Shown in pieces: positions 29,290 through 40,810 of a DNA stretch of 64,000 bases. Positions within the stretch are counted from its first letter, which is position 1, and every line of letters starts with the position of its first letter. Location of the stretch: positions 40,660-104,659 of the forward strand of contig JAGVVL010000031.1 in the NCBI GenBank assembly GCA_018287875.1, written 5' to 3'. The stretch is from Nigrospora sphaerica (Eukaryota > Ascomycota > Sordariomycetes > Amphisphaeriales > Apiosporaceae). The translations under genes and the position numbers were made by a program. Below the pieces are notes generated by a model that did not search any database, was not told where the DNA came from, and saw only the letters and a list, made by a program, of their open reading frames with translations.

Positions 29290-31886
29290 CTACCCTCTAT
29301 TTAAAAAAGTCATATTTGACTCTGGTTGTCTGGATATAATCTGATCTACTGCTTCTTCTATAGGCTCTGCTTCGATCATTTTCCCAACTAAATGCTCAAT
29401 ATCATCTTGAGTAAAACGTAGCGTGTTATCTAAAGTAAGTAATGCATCAATTATCTGATACAGATATGACAAGTATTCCTCATCACCCAGTATTTCAATG
29501 AGGGATCGAAAATATGCTGACATATCTTGCAAACATTTTTTTAATTGACGCTCATTTTCCATAAAAGATAGACTAAAACCTAATGTTTTGATACTAGTTA
29601 AGAGTTGAATCATATATAAGCAATGGTCTTTAGGATTATGCTGGTTAATAGCGGGCATGTTTTATGAAAATAAATGCATAAACTATTTAAGATAGTAAAT
29701 CCTATCTTCTCAATAACAGGACCTATCAACTTTTATACCAATGCGAACTAACCTAGAAAGCTTATCTAAGGTATTACCTATCTGATAGATAGGGTATTCA
29801 GTTAAGATGGTTTTCTCTTCTTTCAAACAATCATCGGAGGGAATAGTGTCCCCATTAGAAAACGGAATAAATATTTTTTGGTGAATAAGTTCTATAATAA
29901 TAGAAAGATTAACCTTTTGAGATAAAGCATCTAAGTCCTCTGGGGATAACTCAATACCTAATAATCGTATCTTTTCAATTATCACATAATAGCTATCTGG
30001 CAGTAATTGAAGTAATTGAGTATGAGTAGATTGATCCTGAAAAGGTTCATATTGCTTTAATGCGGGCAATAGTAACTTCATGACAGGCTGCTCCAGCACC
30101 CATTTGAGCAGATAAAACATACAAATACGTAACTGATCTTTGTGTGCTATAAGATGTGCACTTAGATCCTTACGCTGATAGAGAATTTCAATAGCTTCCT
30201 CTAATCTTTCAAAAGCATTCGCCTGTTGAACTAATTCAAGAGTATCGGCTTCTTTGAAAATAGTTATGCCCTCCTTTACGCTTTGTAAAATAATTTCCAT
30301 ATCTTGAAATTTATTATTGTAGTTTGTATTGCTTAATTTATGACTCAATACCTTATCAAAGATAATACATTGGAAAAATCTTTTACATCATAAATCTCAG
30401 GGCAAAAATCAATCAAAAATTCTATAATAGGTAACAGGTTGATAGAATGCTTGTAACCTCTTGATTGCCAATACAGTACTTTTTCTTGATCAGTGCTTGG
30501 AATAGATGCCTTATTTTCTTCTATGGATTGTATATCTAGTATCCAAGGAAATGGGTATACTTGGTTTTCAGACAACTTTGACTCGTATGTGACCTTCTCT
30601 CGGCTAGAATCTGCTTTTGATAATAAGTTAAATAACAGGTTTGTAAATAACAGTTTTTTTGGTAATGGGACACTTAACATGTTAATATCACCAACAATTT
30701 TTTTGATATGCTGTATCCTTCTATATAAGGTGATATAGCTATTTTCTTTTTTATGATTAACTGTGATCCATCGCTCCCCTTCCCAGTACATTTCTTTTCC
30801 ATTTCCTTTGGCCTCATTTTTCTCCTCAGTTATTTCAGTAATGTCCTCACAAATAAGTGTTAATTGCTTGCTTAAAAATTTCTGATATGGATCAGAGAAT
30901 ACTAAATTCCATATAAAAGGATATTTTTGATGTATTGCAAAAAAGCGAAAGGTTTCAATAAAGGTTGAAGTTTTATTAAAGTAATCGGAAGCATGTAAAC
31001 TAGGTGTTTCTATTTTTTCAATCAAGCGTTCTAAAAAACTAGATTGTATGTCATGATTTAATTGGTAATCTATTAAAGAAAAAAGCTTCACCCAGCTTTT
31101 GGGCCTTCGCTAACTAAAAAATCCAAAACTTTATCATTCTGTAATAGGGCCTCTTGCATAGGAACATTATCTTTAGCCAGCGCCATGAGCCCAGCCAGAA
31201 GCATTTGCTTCAAAGAAGTGGATTTTATAATGGAAAGGATTTTTTCATTTAGATTAATAATTTGATCTTTTTTTCTATTCCAGGCTACTAAAATTCTGTT
31301 AAATTTAGCATCTTTTTGCCAATCTTTTTCATTGGAAGCAATGGGATCTATCACCCAGCTTTTAGAAAAACCTTTTACCTCGGATTGTATTAATTGAAGC
31401 TGTTTTTTTAATTCGGGTATTTTTCCCAATATAAGAGCAAACTGATTTTGTAGTTTTTTAAAAACTCTTCTACTTCTTCCAAATTTTCTAGCTGGAACCA
31501 CTTCTCTTTTCCATTATTATCTTCCAGTAAAATTTTTATCGATAATTGGCTTGGAAAAAGGCTTTTTTCTATAACATATAGTAAATTTTCATTAAATTGC
31601 TTGGTTTGTGTTTCAAGGTTTTTTAAAAAAGTGCTTGTTCTTCTGGCGAGCAACGACCTTTTATAAGTTTTTGTTCTACTAATGAAGAAAACGCTCTACT
31701 AGTCCCATTATATTGCTCTAGCACACTTTCTGAGTTTTTCAGCTCATTAATACATGCCTCGCTCTCTGAAAAAAACAAATTAACAACCTTAGATACAGAT
31801 ACTTCGGATAGCGGATCTTGGGAGAATTGTATAGTAATATTTATGGAAACTTTGTCATTTTGGAGTGGAACTTTTATGTATCGCAT
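29290..31886 (-). CDS. Large helical protein of unknown family, copy A (about six frame breaks)
   Basis: I do not recognise this family. Six successive open segments, each ending where the next begins, join into about 860 residues if one base is restored at each junction (near 31630, 31445, 31090, 30347 and 29650, with a less clear one near 29720). The predicted protein is highly helical and leucine/isoleucine-rich, without signal peptide or clear membrane segments. It opens with a beta-like segment (RYIKVPLQNDKVSINITIQFS). It is paralogous to the next gene: both end in LLTLDN(T/P)L...I..LV.K, and both contain the recurring pattern IxxLxxLGI(E/S)(L/I)xPE. Start ATG 31886 is chosen by similarity with copy B. 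Ribosome site is weak. Confidence 0.6.
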
Positions 31887-32196
31887 TTTTAGCTAAGGAT
31901 GGTAAGTAGTCAAAATCTAGTTTTATATTCAATGATTGTAGTATCTGAATAGCGTTCAGAGAAAAAGTCTCTATTGAGTCAAATATTGCTATATAATCTT
32001 TTATATAGCCCAGCCCTTCTATGTGATTGTAATTTTCATAAGCAAAAAATAGTTGATCAGCTAGTTTTGCATTTGCTTCAAGCTTTTTTCGGTTTGTTTA
32101 CCCAGTTTGAAAATTTAAATGTATTGATTGTACATTATCAAGATCTGTGTCATTCAAAAGGATATCTAACTCTCTTTTTTCATCGTTATTAGGCAT
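31887..32196 (-). pseudogene. Fragment related to the helical family
   Basis: From ATG 32196 a short frame (MPNNDEKRELDILLNDTDLD) meets an in-frame TAA after 32 residues. Beyond that stop the same frame stays open for about 70 codons, with AIQILQSLNIKLDFDYLPSLAKN, which resembles the AIQILYSWNVTLNEEQLRVLS of copy B. It may be the remnant of a third paralog or the true N-terminus of copy A interrupted by errors. Confidence 0.4.
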
Positions 32197-32592
32197 GATT
32201 ACCCAGAACTTTTATAAGATAACGCTTACCCACAATATACTATATTAAATAGATAATATATGAGGTTTTTTACATATGCATCAACTGTAAAATATTGCTC
32301 TCCCAAGCATGCTATTGAATAACTAATAATCGTTACACAAACGCAACCCATTTTTACTTCTCAAAAAGGTATTTTTCTCGAGGATGGATATAGGAATTAA
32401 TAAATGCTTACTATCTACATTTTGTATAGAATCTTTATTAAGCATTAGAGATCTTCCCCTTGAATGACAAGAGGAAGACAAATAAATCATATTTTTCTTT
32501 TTATCAAGCTGGTTTAAGAAAATCAGATTCATAAATAACCTATAATTATTAAAGCCATTCTAAAAAATGGCTTTTTACTAATTTAAAGGTTT
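32197..32592. other. 396-bp spacer between the two helical paralogs
   Basis: No gene can be supported with confidence. A 69-codon minus-strand frame (32323-32532, starting MNLIFLNQLDKKKN) has AGG seven bases before its ATG, but its composition (S/K/N/L-rich with no conserved pattern) does not distinguish it from chance. No strong hairpin was seen. Confidence 0.4.
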
Positions 32593-34843
32593 TTATCTAT
32601 TGAACGCTCTTCTATTCGTTTGCGCGCTTGAAAATAACATGTCATCCATTACCCTTTCTAATGTTACATTAGATTCTTCTGAAAAAGGCGTTTCATTTAT
32701 TTTATCCACTAAAGCATTTATTATCTCTTCAGACCAATTTAGTGGGTTATCTAAAGTTAAAAGAGGATGTATAATGCTTTTAATATTTCCTTTTTCTCAG
32801 TCCCATCTGCTTTATCAATCGTATCTTCTTCCTCAATCGTATCTTCCTCACTCTCCGACTCAGAATACTCAGTAGATCCAAAATAGAAATGAACCGCTTT
32901 TAGAATAGCCATAAATTCTTCCTTTTGGTTAGATGGATCAAGATGAAAATCTAGTTTTTTTAAACTGTCTATAATTGCCACAGAAGATTCAATAAGATCG
33001 AATATAGCCAAGTTACCACTTTCAGCATCAGCTTCAATATAAGGCCCTAACACTTCAAACAGTTTTAACCTAAATGTTTCAATTACAGAAGGTTCTATGC
33101 TAATACCTAAAGCAATCAGTGTAACGATATGGTGTATAGAAAAACTGATGTCATAAGTAGATTGAGCTTCTTTTAAGAAGCCCGAAGGTTTCTCTAGTTC
33201 TAATATTGCGTTTTGTATAACTTGTAGAATATCAGAGAAATTTTGGATAGTGGATAAAACACGTAACTGTTCTTCATTTAAAGTTACATTCCATGAGTAC
33301 AGTATTTGAATGGCCTTGCAAAAGTCTCGATTTATTTCTTTGAATGCTTCTGCCAAAAGCATTCCTTGAGTAATACTGTCTGTAAATTCGTCCTCTTCCA
33401 TCGTTTCTTCTTCTGGTATGCTATTTATAGCCGCTACCGCATTCTCAAACTTAGATTTGTATTGGGTAATGACATCCCTTGCGAGTATAAATAAGTAATT
33501 AGATAAAATAGACGAGCCACGAGGTTCTAGCGCTTCTCTCAAATCCTCTCTTTTATCCATTAATAGGATATAGGTACATATTTGATTGATATGATTAGCC
33601 TCTTTTAGATTCAAGATGGCATTTAAATCTATGTGCGCCTTGGGTAAGTCCTTGGGTAAGTTTTCGAGAATATTCGAAAAATATTCGTCCTTTATGAGTA
33701 CCATTAAAACCTCATGATCTATTGCATGAATATTTGGACACCGTATGACTAATGCTTCTATAAGTGATGTAAAACTATTGTACCGATTATAAGTAAAAGA
33801 ACTTCCCTGTCCTTTTAAAAAAAGTGAAAGTGCAAAAGCAATATATTCTTTTGTAGGATCTATTGCAGAAGACCTACTACAAAATGGTATTAATATATCG
33901 ATCAGTCTATAGCTAGGATTGACATAATCGGTTGAATTCAGTGTTGGGCTATTATATATATCTTGTAGAATACCAGACACAGTAGATTCAATCTCTTTTT
34001 TTATTTCAGGTAGATCGAGAGATCTTATCATTGGTAATAGGTCGTCAAGATGATTATGAATCTCTTGTAGATTACGCTGTTTTTCTTCGACATTATTCGA
34101 ATGTTCTATCGCAAAAATAATACCCTTTAGATATATGCTTAAAATGTTGTGAAAGAATTTTTGCTCTTGCTCGATTAGCGCATGGATAGATGGATTATTC
34201 TTTTTTTGTTTTAGAGAAACGATAATATGCTTAGCTTTATTTTTAATAGCATGCCAATCAGTTAACGAAAGCTTTGTTAATTGTATATCTTTTATTTTTA
34301 TCTCATCCATAAGACGTTTTATGCATTGTTCCGTATACTCATCTGTTAAATATTTAAAAAATAACGAACCCGATTCCTTTTCTGGAGTATATCGATTTTC
34401 AAAGAGTTGAGACAGTTTTCGATGCTCTATTATCACCTGCTGCATTATAGGTCCTTCTTCCTCAGCAAGCTGGCCTAAAGCGTCTAAAAACAGCTCTGCA
34501 GAAATAACTGGTATATTTAATTCATTTTCATATGGGCTATACCCTTTATCCTGATAATAATCTTCTAATTTTTGAAAAACTATTTCTACTTTTTCAAGCG
34601 ACGAGATTTTAGAAATTCTTTTTTTTCATAGAAATTTATATCTATCGATTCATATGGTTCTATAAACTGCAAGTTTCCTCTATCCTCCAAAGTCATATTT
34701 TCATGAGGAGGAAAAAAAGTACTAAAAAATCTAATCGTAACTGTTCTAATGTCTGTATTCATTTTTATGTTAAGTGTTTTATAAAGGGGAAGCCGTCTTA
34801 CTGTACTAAGTGAAGAATAGAATACGCAATATTTTCTATTCAT
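32593..34843 (-). CDS. Large helical protein of unknown family, copy B (two frame breaks)
   Basis: An unrecognised family, paralogous to 29290-31886. Three segments join if one A/T is restored in the T run at 34619-34626 and one in the run at 32778-32781, giving about 750 residues ending AQTNRRAFNR. It is almost all helical. Repeating helical units of roughly 55-62 residues are suggested by AIQILYSWNVTL, IVTLIALGISIEP and IIDSLKKLDFHLDP. An acidic low-complexity patch (SESESEEDTIEEEDTID) lies near the C-terminus before the shared LLTLDNPLNWSEEIINALVDK. The start is ATG 34843 or ATG 34762 (MNTDIRTVTIRFF); similarity with copy A fits the second better. The function is unknown; an alpha-solenoid scaffold or effector is a guess. 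Confidence 0.65.
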
Positions 34844-34916
34844 AAGGCTAGGATAGAATAATTCTCATTTTTATTGATTAACGATATAATTACCGTTCTT
34901 CCAATTATATTAGGCA

Positions 34917-35488
34917 ATGACTTATATGACCATTAAATCAGATCGTTGGATTAAACACATGGCTGCTCAAGGAATGATTGATCCTTTCACTCCAGAGCAA
35001 ATACGTGAAATGGAAAATGAAAAAATCATTTCCTATGGATTATCAAGTTATGGATATGATATCCGATGTGCGCCTGAGTTTAAGATTTTTACTAATATTA
35101 ATAGTACCGTTGTTGATCCTAAAAACTTCAAAAAGATAATTTTGTCACAATAGAGAGTGACGTATGTATTATTCCGCCTAATTCCTTTGCACTAGGTTAT
35201 TCTATTGAAAAGTTTCGTATTCCTAGAAATGTATTAACCTTATGTGTTGGAAAATCTACCTATGCTCGTTGCGGTATTATTGTCAACGTCACACCTTTAG
35301 AGCCTGAATGGGAAGGCCAAATTACTTTAGAGTTTTCTAATACTACGCCGCTCCCCGCTAAAATTTATGCTAATGAAGGCGTGGCGCAAATATTATTTTT
35401 CGAATCCGATGAAATGTGTGAAATTTCTTATAAAGACCGAAAAGGCAAGTACCAAGGACAAAGTGGCGTTACACTTCCTGAAGTATAA
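34917..35488 (+). CDS. dcd: dCTP deaminase (one frame break)
   Basis: Dcd turns dCTP into dUTP for thymidylate synthesis. The protein begins [12 protein letters not shown] at ATG 34917 (TAGG just upstream; ATG 34926 is possible) and contains [18 protein letters not shown]. After one A is restored in the run 35130-35134 it continues in another frame with the active-site region [32 protein letters not shown] and ends SGVTLPEV at 35488. Total length is about 190 residues, standard for the proteobacterial type. It is followed by aspS 13 bases later. Confidence 0.93.
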
Positions 35489-35501
35489 GCAGTAAATTAT
35501 T

Positions 35502-37285
35502 ATGTCAACTAAAACATTATATCAACCGATACAAACTTCCTATCGCACGCATACCTGTCAGTCAGTGAATGCAAGTGTTAAAGATGAAACCATTACGTTA
35601 GCGGGATGGGTAAATTTTCATAGGGATCATGGACAAATTATTTTTATTGATTTAAGAGATGACACAGGACAAATACAGTTAGCTTGCTATTCTGAGTCAT
35701 CCAAAGTGTTTGAAACGGCTAAAGAAATTACTCTAGAAAGTGTCATTCAAGTGACTGGCCAACTTAGAGAAAGACCGGTAGGAAAAGAAAATGACGCTTT
35801 AGCTTCTGGTAGTCTTGAGCTTGTCGTTCAGAAACTCCATATTCTAAATAAAGCAAAACACCTTCCTTTTAGTGTCAATACGCATCAAACTATTACAGAA
35901 CCAATGGCACTTCGCTATCGTTATCTGGATTTACGAAAACCTGAGGTACAAGAGCGATTTAAACTCAGGGCTGCGGTTTATAAATTTATTAGAAATTTTC
36001 TAGAAACCCGTGATTTTTTAGAAATAGAGACACCTTTACTGACTAATATTACCCCTGAAGGGGCAAGGGACTATTTAGTGCCTAGTCGTACGCACCCAGG
36101 TAAGTATTTTGCGTTACCTCAATCTCCCCAATTGTTTAAGCAAATATTAATGGCCTCCGGTATTGCTCGCTATTATCAAATCGCCCGGTGTTTTCGAGAT
36201 GAAGATTTAAGAGCAGATCGGCAACCTGAATTTACTCAGCTTGATATAGAGATGAGCTTTGTCAAAGCCGGTAATATTCAAAATATCGTAGAAACACTGG
36301 TACGGGATCTATTTCATGAAATATTGAACATTCAATTACCTAAAGCGTTTCCGGTGATCACTTATAAAGAAGCCATGCAAAAATATGGATCGGATAAACC
36401 GGATCTACGTAATCCCTTACGATTGATCGATCTAGCCGATCTATTTAAAACCATAGATTTTAAAGTATTTTCAAAAGCCGCCAATGATCCGTCTTCTCGA
36501 GTAGTGGCTTTAACCATCCCTAAAGGGGCCGACTTAAGTCGCAAAGCCATTGATGAATATACCCGATATGTCACAGAGCAAGGTGCTAAAGGTCTTGCAT
36601 GGATAAAAATTACTGAAGCAGGACTACAATCCCCAATTGAAAAATTCTTACCGCCTTCTACGATTGAATCTATTCTTGCCCGGACGGAAGCCCGTGTTGG
36701 GGACTTAATATTTTTGGAGCAGATCATGCCACTGTCGTTGAAAAAACCATGGGCGCGTTACGGGTTAAATTAGGGCAAGACCTAAATCTTTTAAGCCATG
36801 ATTGGGCGCCTGTATGGGTTATTGATTTTCCGTTGGTAGAATGGGATGAATCGACTAAGCGCTTTCAATCCTTACATCACCCTTTTACCGCTCCTAAGGA
36901 TCTTACCCAGCTTCACAAATCACCAAAAGACTGTTTATCTGAATCGTACGATCTCGTATTAAACGGTTTTGAAGTAGGCGGTGGGTCATTACGTGTTCAC
37001 CAACTTTCAGTACAGCAACAAATATTTAATTTATTAAATATTGAGGCAGAAGCAGCTAAAGAAAAATTTGGTTTCTTGTTAGAGGCTTTACAATACGGAT
37101 GCCCTCCTCATGGAGGTATTGCCTTAGGATTAGACCGTTTAATCATGTTAATGACAGGCGCACAGTCTATCCGTGAAGTGATTGCCTTTCCTAAAACTCA
37201 ATCGGCGCAGTGTCCTCTAACCAATGCACCCAATCTAGTGGATGCGGAACGTTTAATAGAACTCAACATAAAAAATATACAGTAA
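35502..37285 (+). CDS. aspS: Aspartate-tRNA ligase (one frame break)
   Basis: AspS charges tRNA-Asp. The N-terminal OB fold ([27 protein letters not shown]) is followed by class II motif 1, motif 2 ([20 protein letters not shown]) and motif 3 ([13 protein letters not shown]). The bacterial GAD insertion domain lies between motifs 2 and 3. One T is missing from the run 36711-36715; restoring it gives [20 protein letters not shown]. Total is about 595 residues, the normal bacterial length. It sits in the order aspS-yebC-ruvC-ruvA, typical of Gammaproteobacteria. Confidence 0.95.
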
Positions 37286-37290
37286 AGGTT

Positions 37291-38025
37291 ATGGCGGGAC
37301 ATAGTAAATCCTCTAATATTAAGCACCGTAAAAATGCACAAGATGCTAAACGTAGTCGTTTATTTACTAAGCTGACTCGAGAAATTACAGTTGCTGCTCG
37401 AAGCAATCCTGATGTGATGCAAAATCCTAGATTACGACTCGCAAGAGATCGTGCATTGGCTGCAAATATCAAACGAGAAACTATTGAAAGAGCCATTAGA
37501 AAAGTTAGTGAGTCTAATCATGACGCCATGGAATCTGTACGATATGAAGGATATGGCCCCAATGGTATTGCAATTTTAGTGGATGCTTTTACCGATAATC
37601 GAAATCGTACCGCTTCTGATATTCGCTATGTCTTTAATCGGCGTGGAGGTAATTTAGGTTCTGAAAATTCAGTGGCTTGGTTATTTCGTCATCAAGGCTT
37701 AATTCAACTAGAAGATCGGGAATTAACTGAAAGTGACTGCATGGAACTCGCCTTGGAAGCTGAAGCCGAAGATATCATTTTTAGCCATGACAATGCCTTT
37801 ACCCCTAAACTAATCACAGCCTTAGACCATTTAACCTTGACTGTACGTAAATTAGAAGAAAAAGGCGTTAAAATAGCAGAAGCGCTTCCTGCTTGGCTAC
37901 CTAATAATCGCACTCTCATTCAAGAAGTCGAAATATTAGAAAAGATCCAAGCGTTTATAGAGGCTTTAGAAGCTATACCCGATGTAGAAGCAGTGTACAC
38001 CAGTTGTAGTTGGCAATTAGAATAA
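37291..38025 (+). CDS. yebC: YebC/PmpR family regulatory or translation protein
   Basis: An intact 244-residue frame from ATG 37291, which is preceded by AAAGG; upstream in-frame codons belong to the aspS end. It begins MAGHSKSSNIKHRKNAQDAKR, the family signature, and contains YEGYGPNGIAILVDAFTDNRNRT and GGNLGSENSVAWLF. Family members have been described as DNA-binding regulators and, more recently, as factors easing translation of proline stretches. It lies four bases before ruvC. Confidence 0.95.
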   Translation: MAGHSKSSNIKHRKNAQDAKRSRLFTKLTREITVAARSNPDVMQNPRLRLARDRALAANIKRETIERAIRKVSESNHDAMESVRYEGYGPNGIAILVDAFTDNRNRTASDIRYVFNRRGGNLGSENSVAWLFRHQGLIQLEDRELTESDCMELALEAEAEDIIFSHDNAFTPKLITALDHLTLTVRKLEEKGVKIAEALPAWLPNNRTLIQEVEILEKIQAFIEALEAIPDVEAVYTSCSWQLE

Positions 38026-38029
38026 TACA

Positions 38030-38500
38030 ATGCATGCAGCAAAAATTATCCTTGGAGTTGATCCTGGATCTAGGAAAATGGGGTATGGCATCATAGAAAC
38101 TAAAGGCTATCGAGCACGATATCTTGCAAGTGGCTGTATTCAAACAAAGCCACAATCTTTTATTAGTTTATTTGAAGGCTTACATACAATTATTCAAGAA
38201 TACAAACCCACTGAAGCCGCTATTGAAGAAGTATTTCTACATCGCAATCCAAAATCTGCCTTAACCTTAGGACAAGCACGCGGTGTTGCTTTACTCACTT
38301 TAGAAATCGCAAAATTACCTGTCTCTCATTATGCAGCCAGACAAGTTAAAAAAGCGATTACGGGCTATGGTGCCGCTAACAAGTTACAAATGCAACAAAT
38401 GATTAAACAACTACTCTATTTGTCAGATATACCGAGTGTAGATGCAGCAGATGCGCTAAGTATTGCTTTTTGCCATCATAATTTTCAATACTCACCATGA
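38030..38500 (+). CDS. ruvC: Holliday junction resolvase RuvC
   Basis: RuvC cuts Holliday junctions in the RuvABC complex. The intact 156-residue protein has the acidic catalytic residues in GVDPGS, AIEEVF and VDAADALSIAFCH. It is slightly shorter than E. coli RuvC at the C-terminus. Its TGA overlaps the ruvA ATG, so the two are coupled. Confidence 0.96.
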   Translation: MHAAKIILGVDPGSRKMGYGIIETKGYRARYLASGCIQTKPQSFISLFEGLHTIIQEYKPTEAAIEEVFLHRNPKSALTLGQARGVALLTLEIAKLPVSHYAARQVKKAITGYGAANKLQMQQMIKQLLYLSDIPSVDAADALSIAFCHHNFQYSP

Positions 38501-39114
38501 TTACCTACTTAAAAGGCAAACTAATCGCTAAGAACCCTCCTTTTTAATCGTAGAAAACGGAAAAGTAGGATATAACCTACAAGCTTCCATGCAAACTTTT
38601 TATCACTTACCGGACATTGGCGAAGAAATCTTGTTGCATACCCTGCTCTTTATAAAAGAAGAGATACCCTGGCTATATGGTTTTAAAAACCAATGAACGG
38701 CAGTTATTTCAAGAGTTAATTAAGGTCAATACCATAGGCCCTAAAGCAGCCTTAGCCATCCTTTCCAGCATGGATATTCAACAACTTCATCAAACGGTTA
38801 TACAACAAAATCTTCCACTTTTACAAAGCATACCCGGGATTGGCAAAAAAACTGCAGAACGTTTATTACTAGAGTTAACCAACCGACTAAAGTATTGGCA
38901 ACCTGTGGCCTCTGCTGGGCCAGGACTGCATGGTTTAATGGATGAATCCGAACATACAATCTCTCAAATTAGTATACAAGATGCAATTGATGCCTTAATT
39001 GCCTTAGGTTATAAACCAGCTTTAGCATCAAGCACCATCAATCGAGTAGCCGAACCTTCTTTAACTACAGAAACTTTAATTCGACGCGCGCTGCACCAAC
39101 TAATGCAATCTTAA
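38497..39114 (+). CDS. ruvA: Holliday junction branch migration protein RuvA (two frame breaks)
   Basis: RuvA holds the four-way junction and recruits RuvB. From ATG 38497 (MITYLKGKLIAKNPPF) one T is missing from 38541-38545 and one A from 38685-38689. With these restored, the OB fold (VENGKVGYNLQASMQTF), LYGFK, the helix-hairpin-helix repeats (IGPKAALAILS; IPGIGKKTAERLLLEL) and domain III (ALIALGYKPALASSTI) are continuous, about 206 residues. ruvB, the usual next gene, is absent; a convergent gene overlaps the last 50 bp. Confidence 0.94.
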
Positions 39115-40367
39115 CGGTTCTGTTTTTAAAGAAGCTATATTTTTTACTTAGTGAGGGTACCGGCACATTGTTTTTATAGTTAGCGGGCATATCCTGGCTT
39201 AAATAGATAGGTGGGACCTGGCCTGCACTAAAAATCAAAGCGGGATTATTAATTAACAGCCACTTACGTAGTCCTGTCTCATCTATGCCTCCTATCGCAC
39301 CGGATAAACGTCCTCTTTCATTAGCAGAAAGTGGATAAGATGACATAATGGCTTTCAATTGTTTTTCTACTACCTCTGCATTTACTTGCTGTAATTTACA
39401 AAAATTGATTAACTCGGAACGAGCAATCCATAACCCTTTTTCGTTCTTCTCAATCCTGCCTCTTGCTCTGTATTAATAGGCATATGGTCTGCTTTCACTC
39501 TTTCTCGTAACCATGCCAAAAATTGTTTGCCTAAATGCGTTTCTTCTGTCTCTTTAAAAGCATGATGTAGTTTAGAACGAATCTTTTCTTGTATCCATCG
39601 CTTTTCCTCTAGACGTTTTTCAATGGCTTGTTTTTCACCAAATGGTATTAAAGACATGACTGCCGTAGAAGGAATAAGATGCGCTTCATCTGATAAAGCA
39701 GATAACCATAACTCCAAAATATGGGGGTAGCGGCTAATTAATAAAAAACCAGCGCGGGTTTGTGTATGACTAGATAAAATAATGCTAGTTAAACAACTAT
39801 TGCTACGAGGCAGTTGAGTGGGTTGGTGAATGTATTGAAAGCTTAAAAAACCAATATCCGATAACTCTATAATGGCTCCATCAAATGGATTCCATACTTT
39901 CTTTTTTAATTCTTTTTATCAAATAAACTGATGGTGTAAGAATTGATTAAAACCCCCACATCTTTAAAAAGAGCAGCGGTAAATACAGCATATAATTCAG
40001 CAGCTTCTTCTTCAGAAGCTGATAAATCTTGAAACGCTTTCTGATTTGGATATAAATAACTTAAAGTTGTAATCAGTGTGTAAGTAGCCCTTGATAAACT
40101 ATAATTTAATAACCCTTCTATTTCTGAAAAAAGACCGCTAGGGAAAGCAGGCAACATTTGTACATAATGCGCATATTGTTCAATAGCAGGATAATAGTAT
40201 TTTAAATAAACTGCTTGAGGCAAAACAATCTGTAGAGCATCTAATAAATTTTGGCAATGGGTACGCTGTAAAAGAGTCGGTGCTAATTGAACAGGAAACT
40301 TTAATTTATTATATAATGCTGAGTTGCTCCTTAAAGAAAAAAGAGACTTTTTATCAAATAGAGGCAT
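39065..40367 (-). CDS. TraI_2/HD-like domain protein, degenerate (at least two frame breaks)
   Basis: Starting at ATG 40367 (MPLFDKKSLFSL). The first half matches the layout of the TraI_2 (relaxase-associated, HD-like) domain: a LPAFPSGLFSEIEGLLNYSL segment where that family has PAS...H...GGLL.HSL, and AALFKDVGVLINSYTISLFD followed by KVWNPFDGAI where it has ALLHDIGK...W.P..G. The metal-binding His residues appear to be replaced, so catalysis is doubtful. Later segments (ALSDEAHLIPSTAVMSLI; SSYPLSANERGRLSGAIGG) continue in other frames. Breaks lie near 39903 and 39430. The 3' end overlaps ruvA by 50 bp. The assignment rests on pattern matching by eye. Confidence 0.5.
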
Positions 40368-40545
40368 GATGACACACAAACTGCTTACAACTTTTATGAT
40401 AACCCTGTCTTTTAATTATAGAATGGACATCTTATCTTTTCTAGATGATTAATTGCTTTCATTTTCCATTTATTTACATCCAATATATAATTGACTACAT
40501 TATTATTCTTAATGAATAAGAAACTATTATTGTGAACAATATACA

Positions 40546-40752
40546 ATGCATTCAATTACCCCCAAAGCAGATGGAGATAACAAAAAGGTATGTTTTATTA
40601 CCACGCAAGACTTACCTCTTTCTTGCCCAATGCCTAATACACGCTTGTGGGATAGCCATCCTCGCATCTATTTGCCTATTACTAAAACAGGTTATATGAC
40701 TTGCCCTTATTGTGGTACGGCCTATCAATTAACAAAAGAGCCTACTGTTTAA
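40546..40752 (+). CDS. Small zinc-finger protein, zf-CHCC type
   Basis: A 68-residue intact protein with the CHCC zinc pattern: Cys in LSCPMPNTRLWDSHPRIYLPI, its His, and CPYCGTAY at the end. This small domain is shared with mitochondrial complex I subunit NDUFS6 and is common in Proteobacteria as a stand-alone protein of uncertain role. No good ribosome site was seen, but the motif spacing is convincing. Confidence 0.8.
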   Translation: MHSITPKADGDNKKVCFITTQDLPLSCPMPNTRLWDSHPRIYLPITKTGYMTCPYCGTAYQLTKEPTV

Positions 40753-40810
40753 GTAATAGAGGGTTACCTTAACCATTTTTTGTATTTACTTTTCTAATTA
40801 ATCTTATTTT

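Noticed and set aside
30493..30738. Plus-strand 81-codon frame with hydrophobic end
   Set aside because: It lies opposite helical protein copy A, which has far better coding continuity; the hydrophobic tail mirrors antisense Lys/Glu-rich codons.
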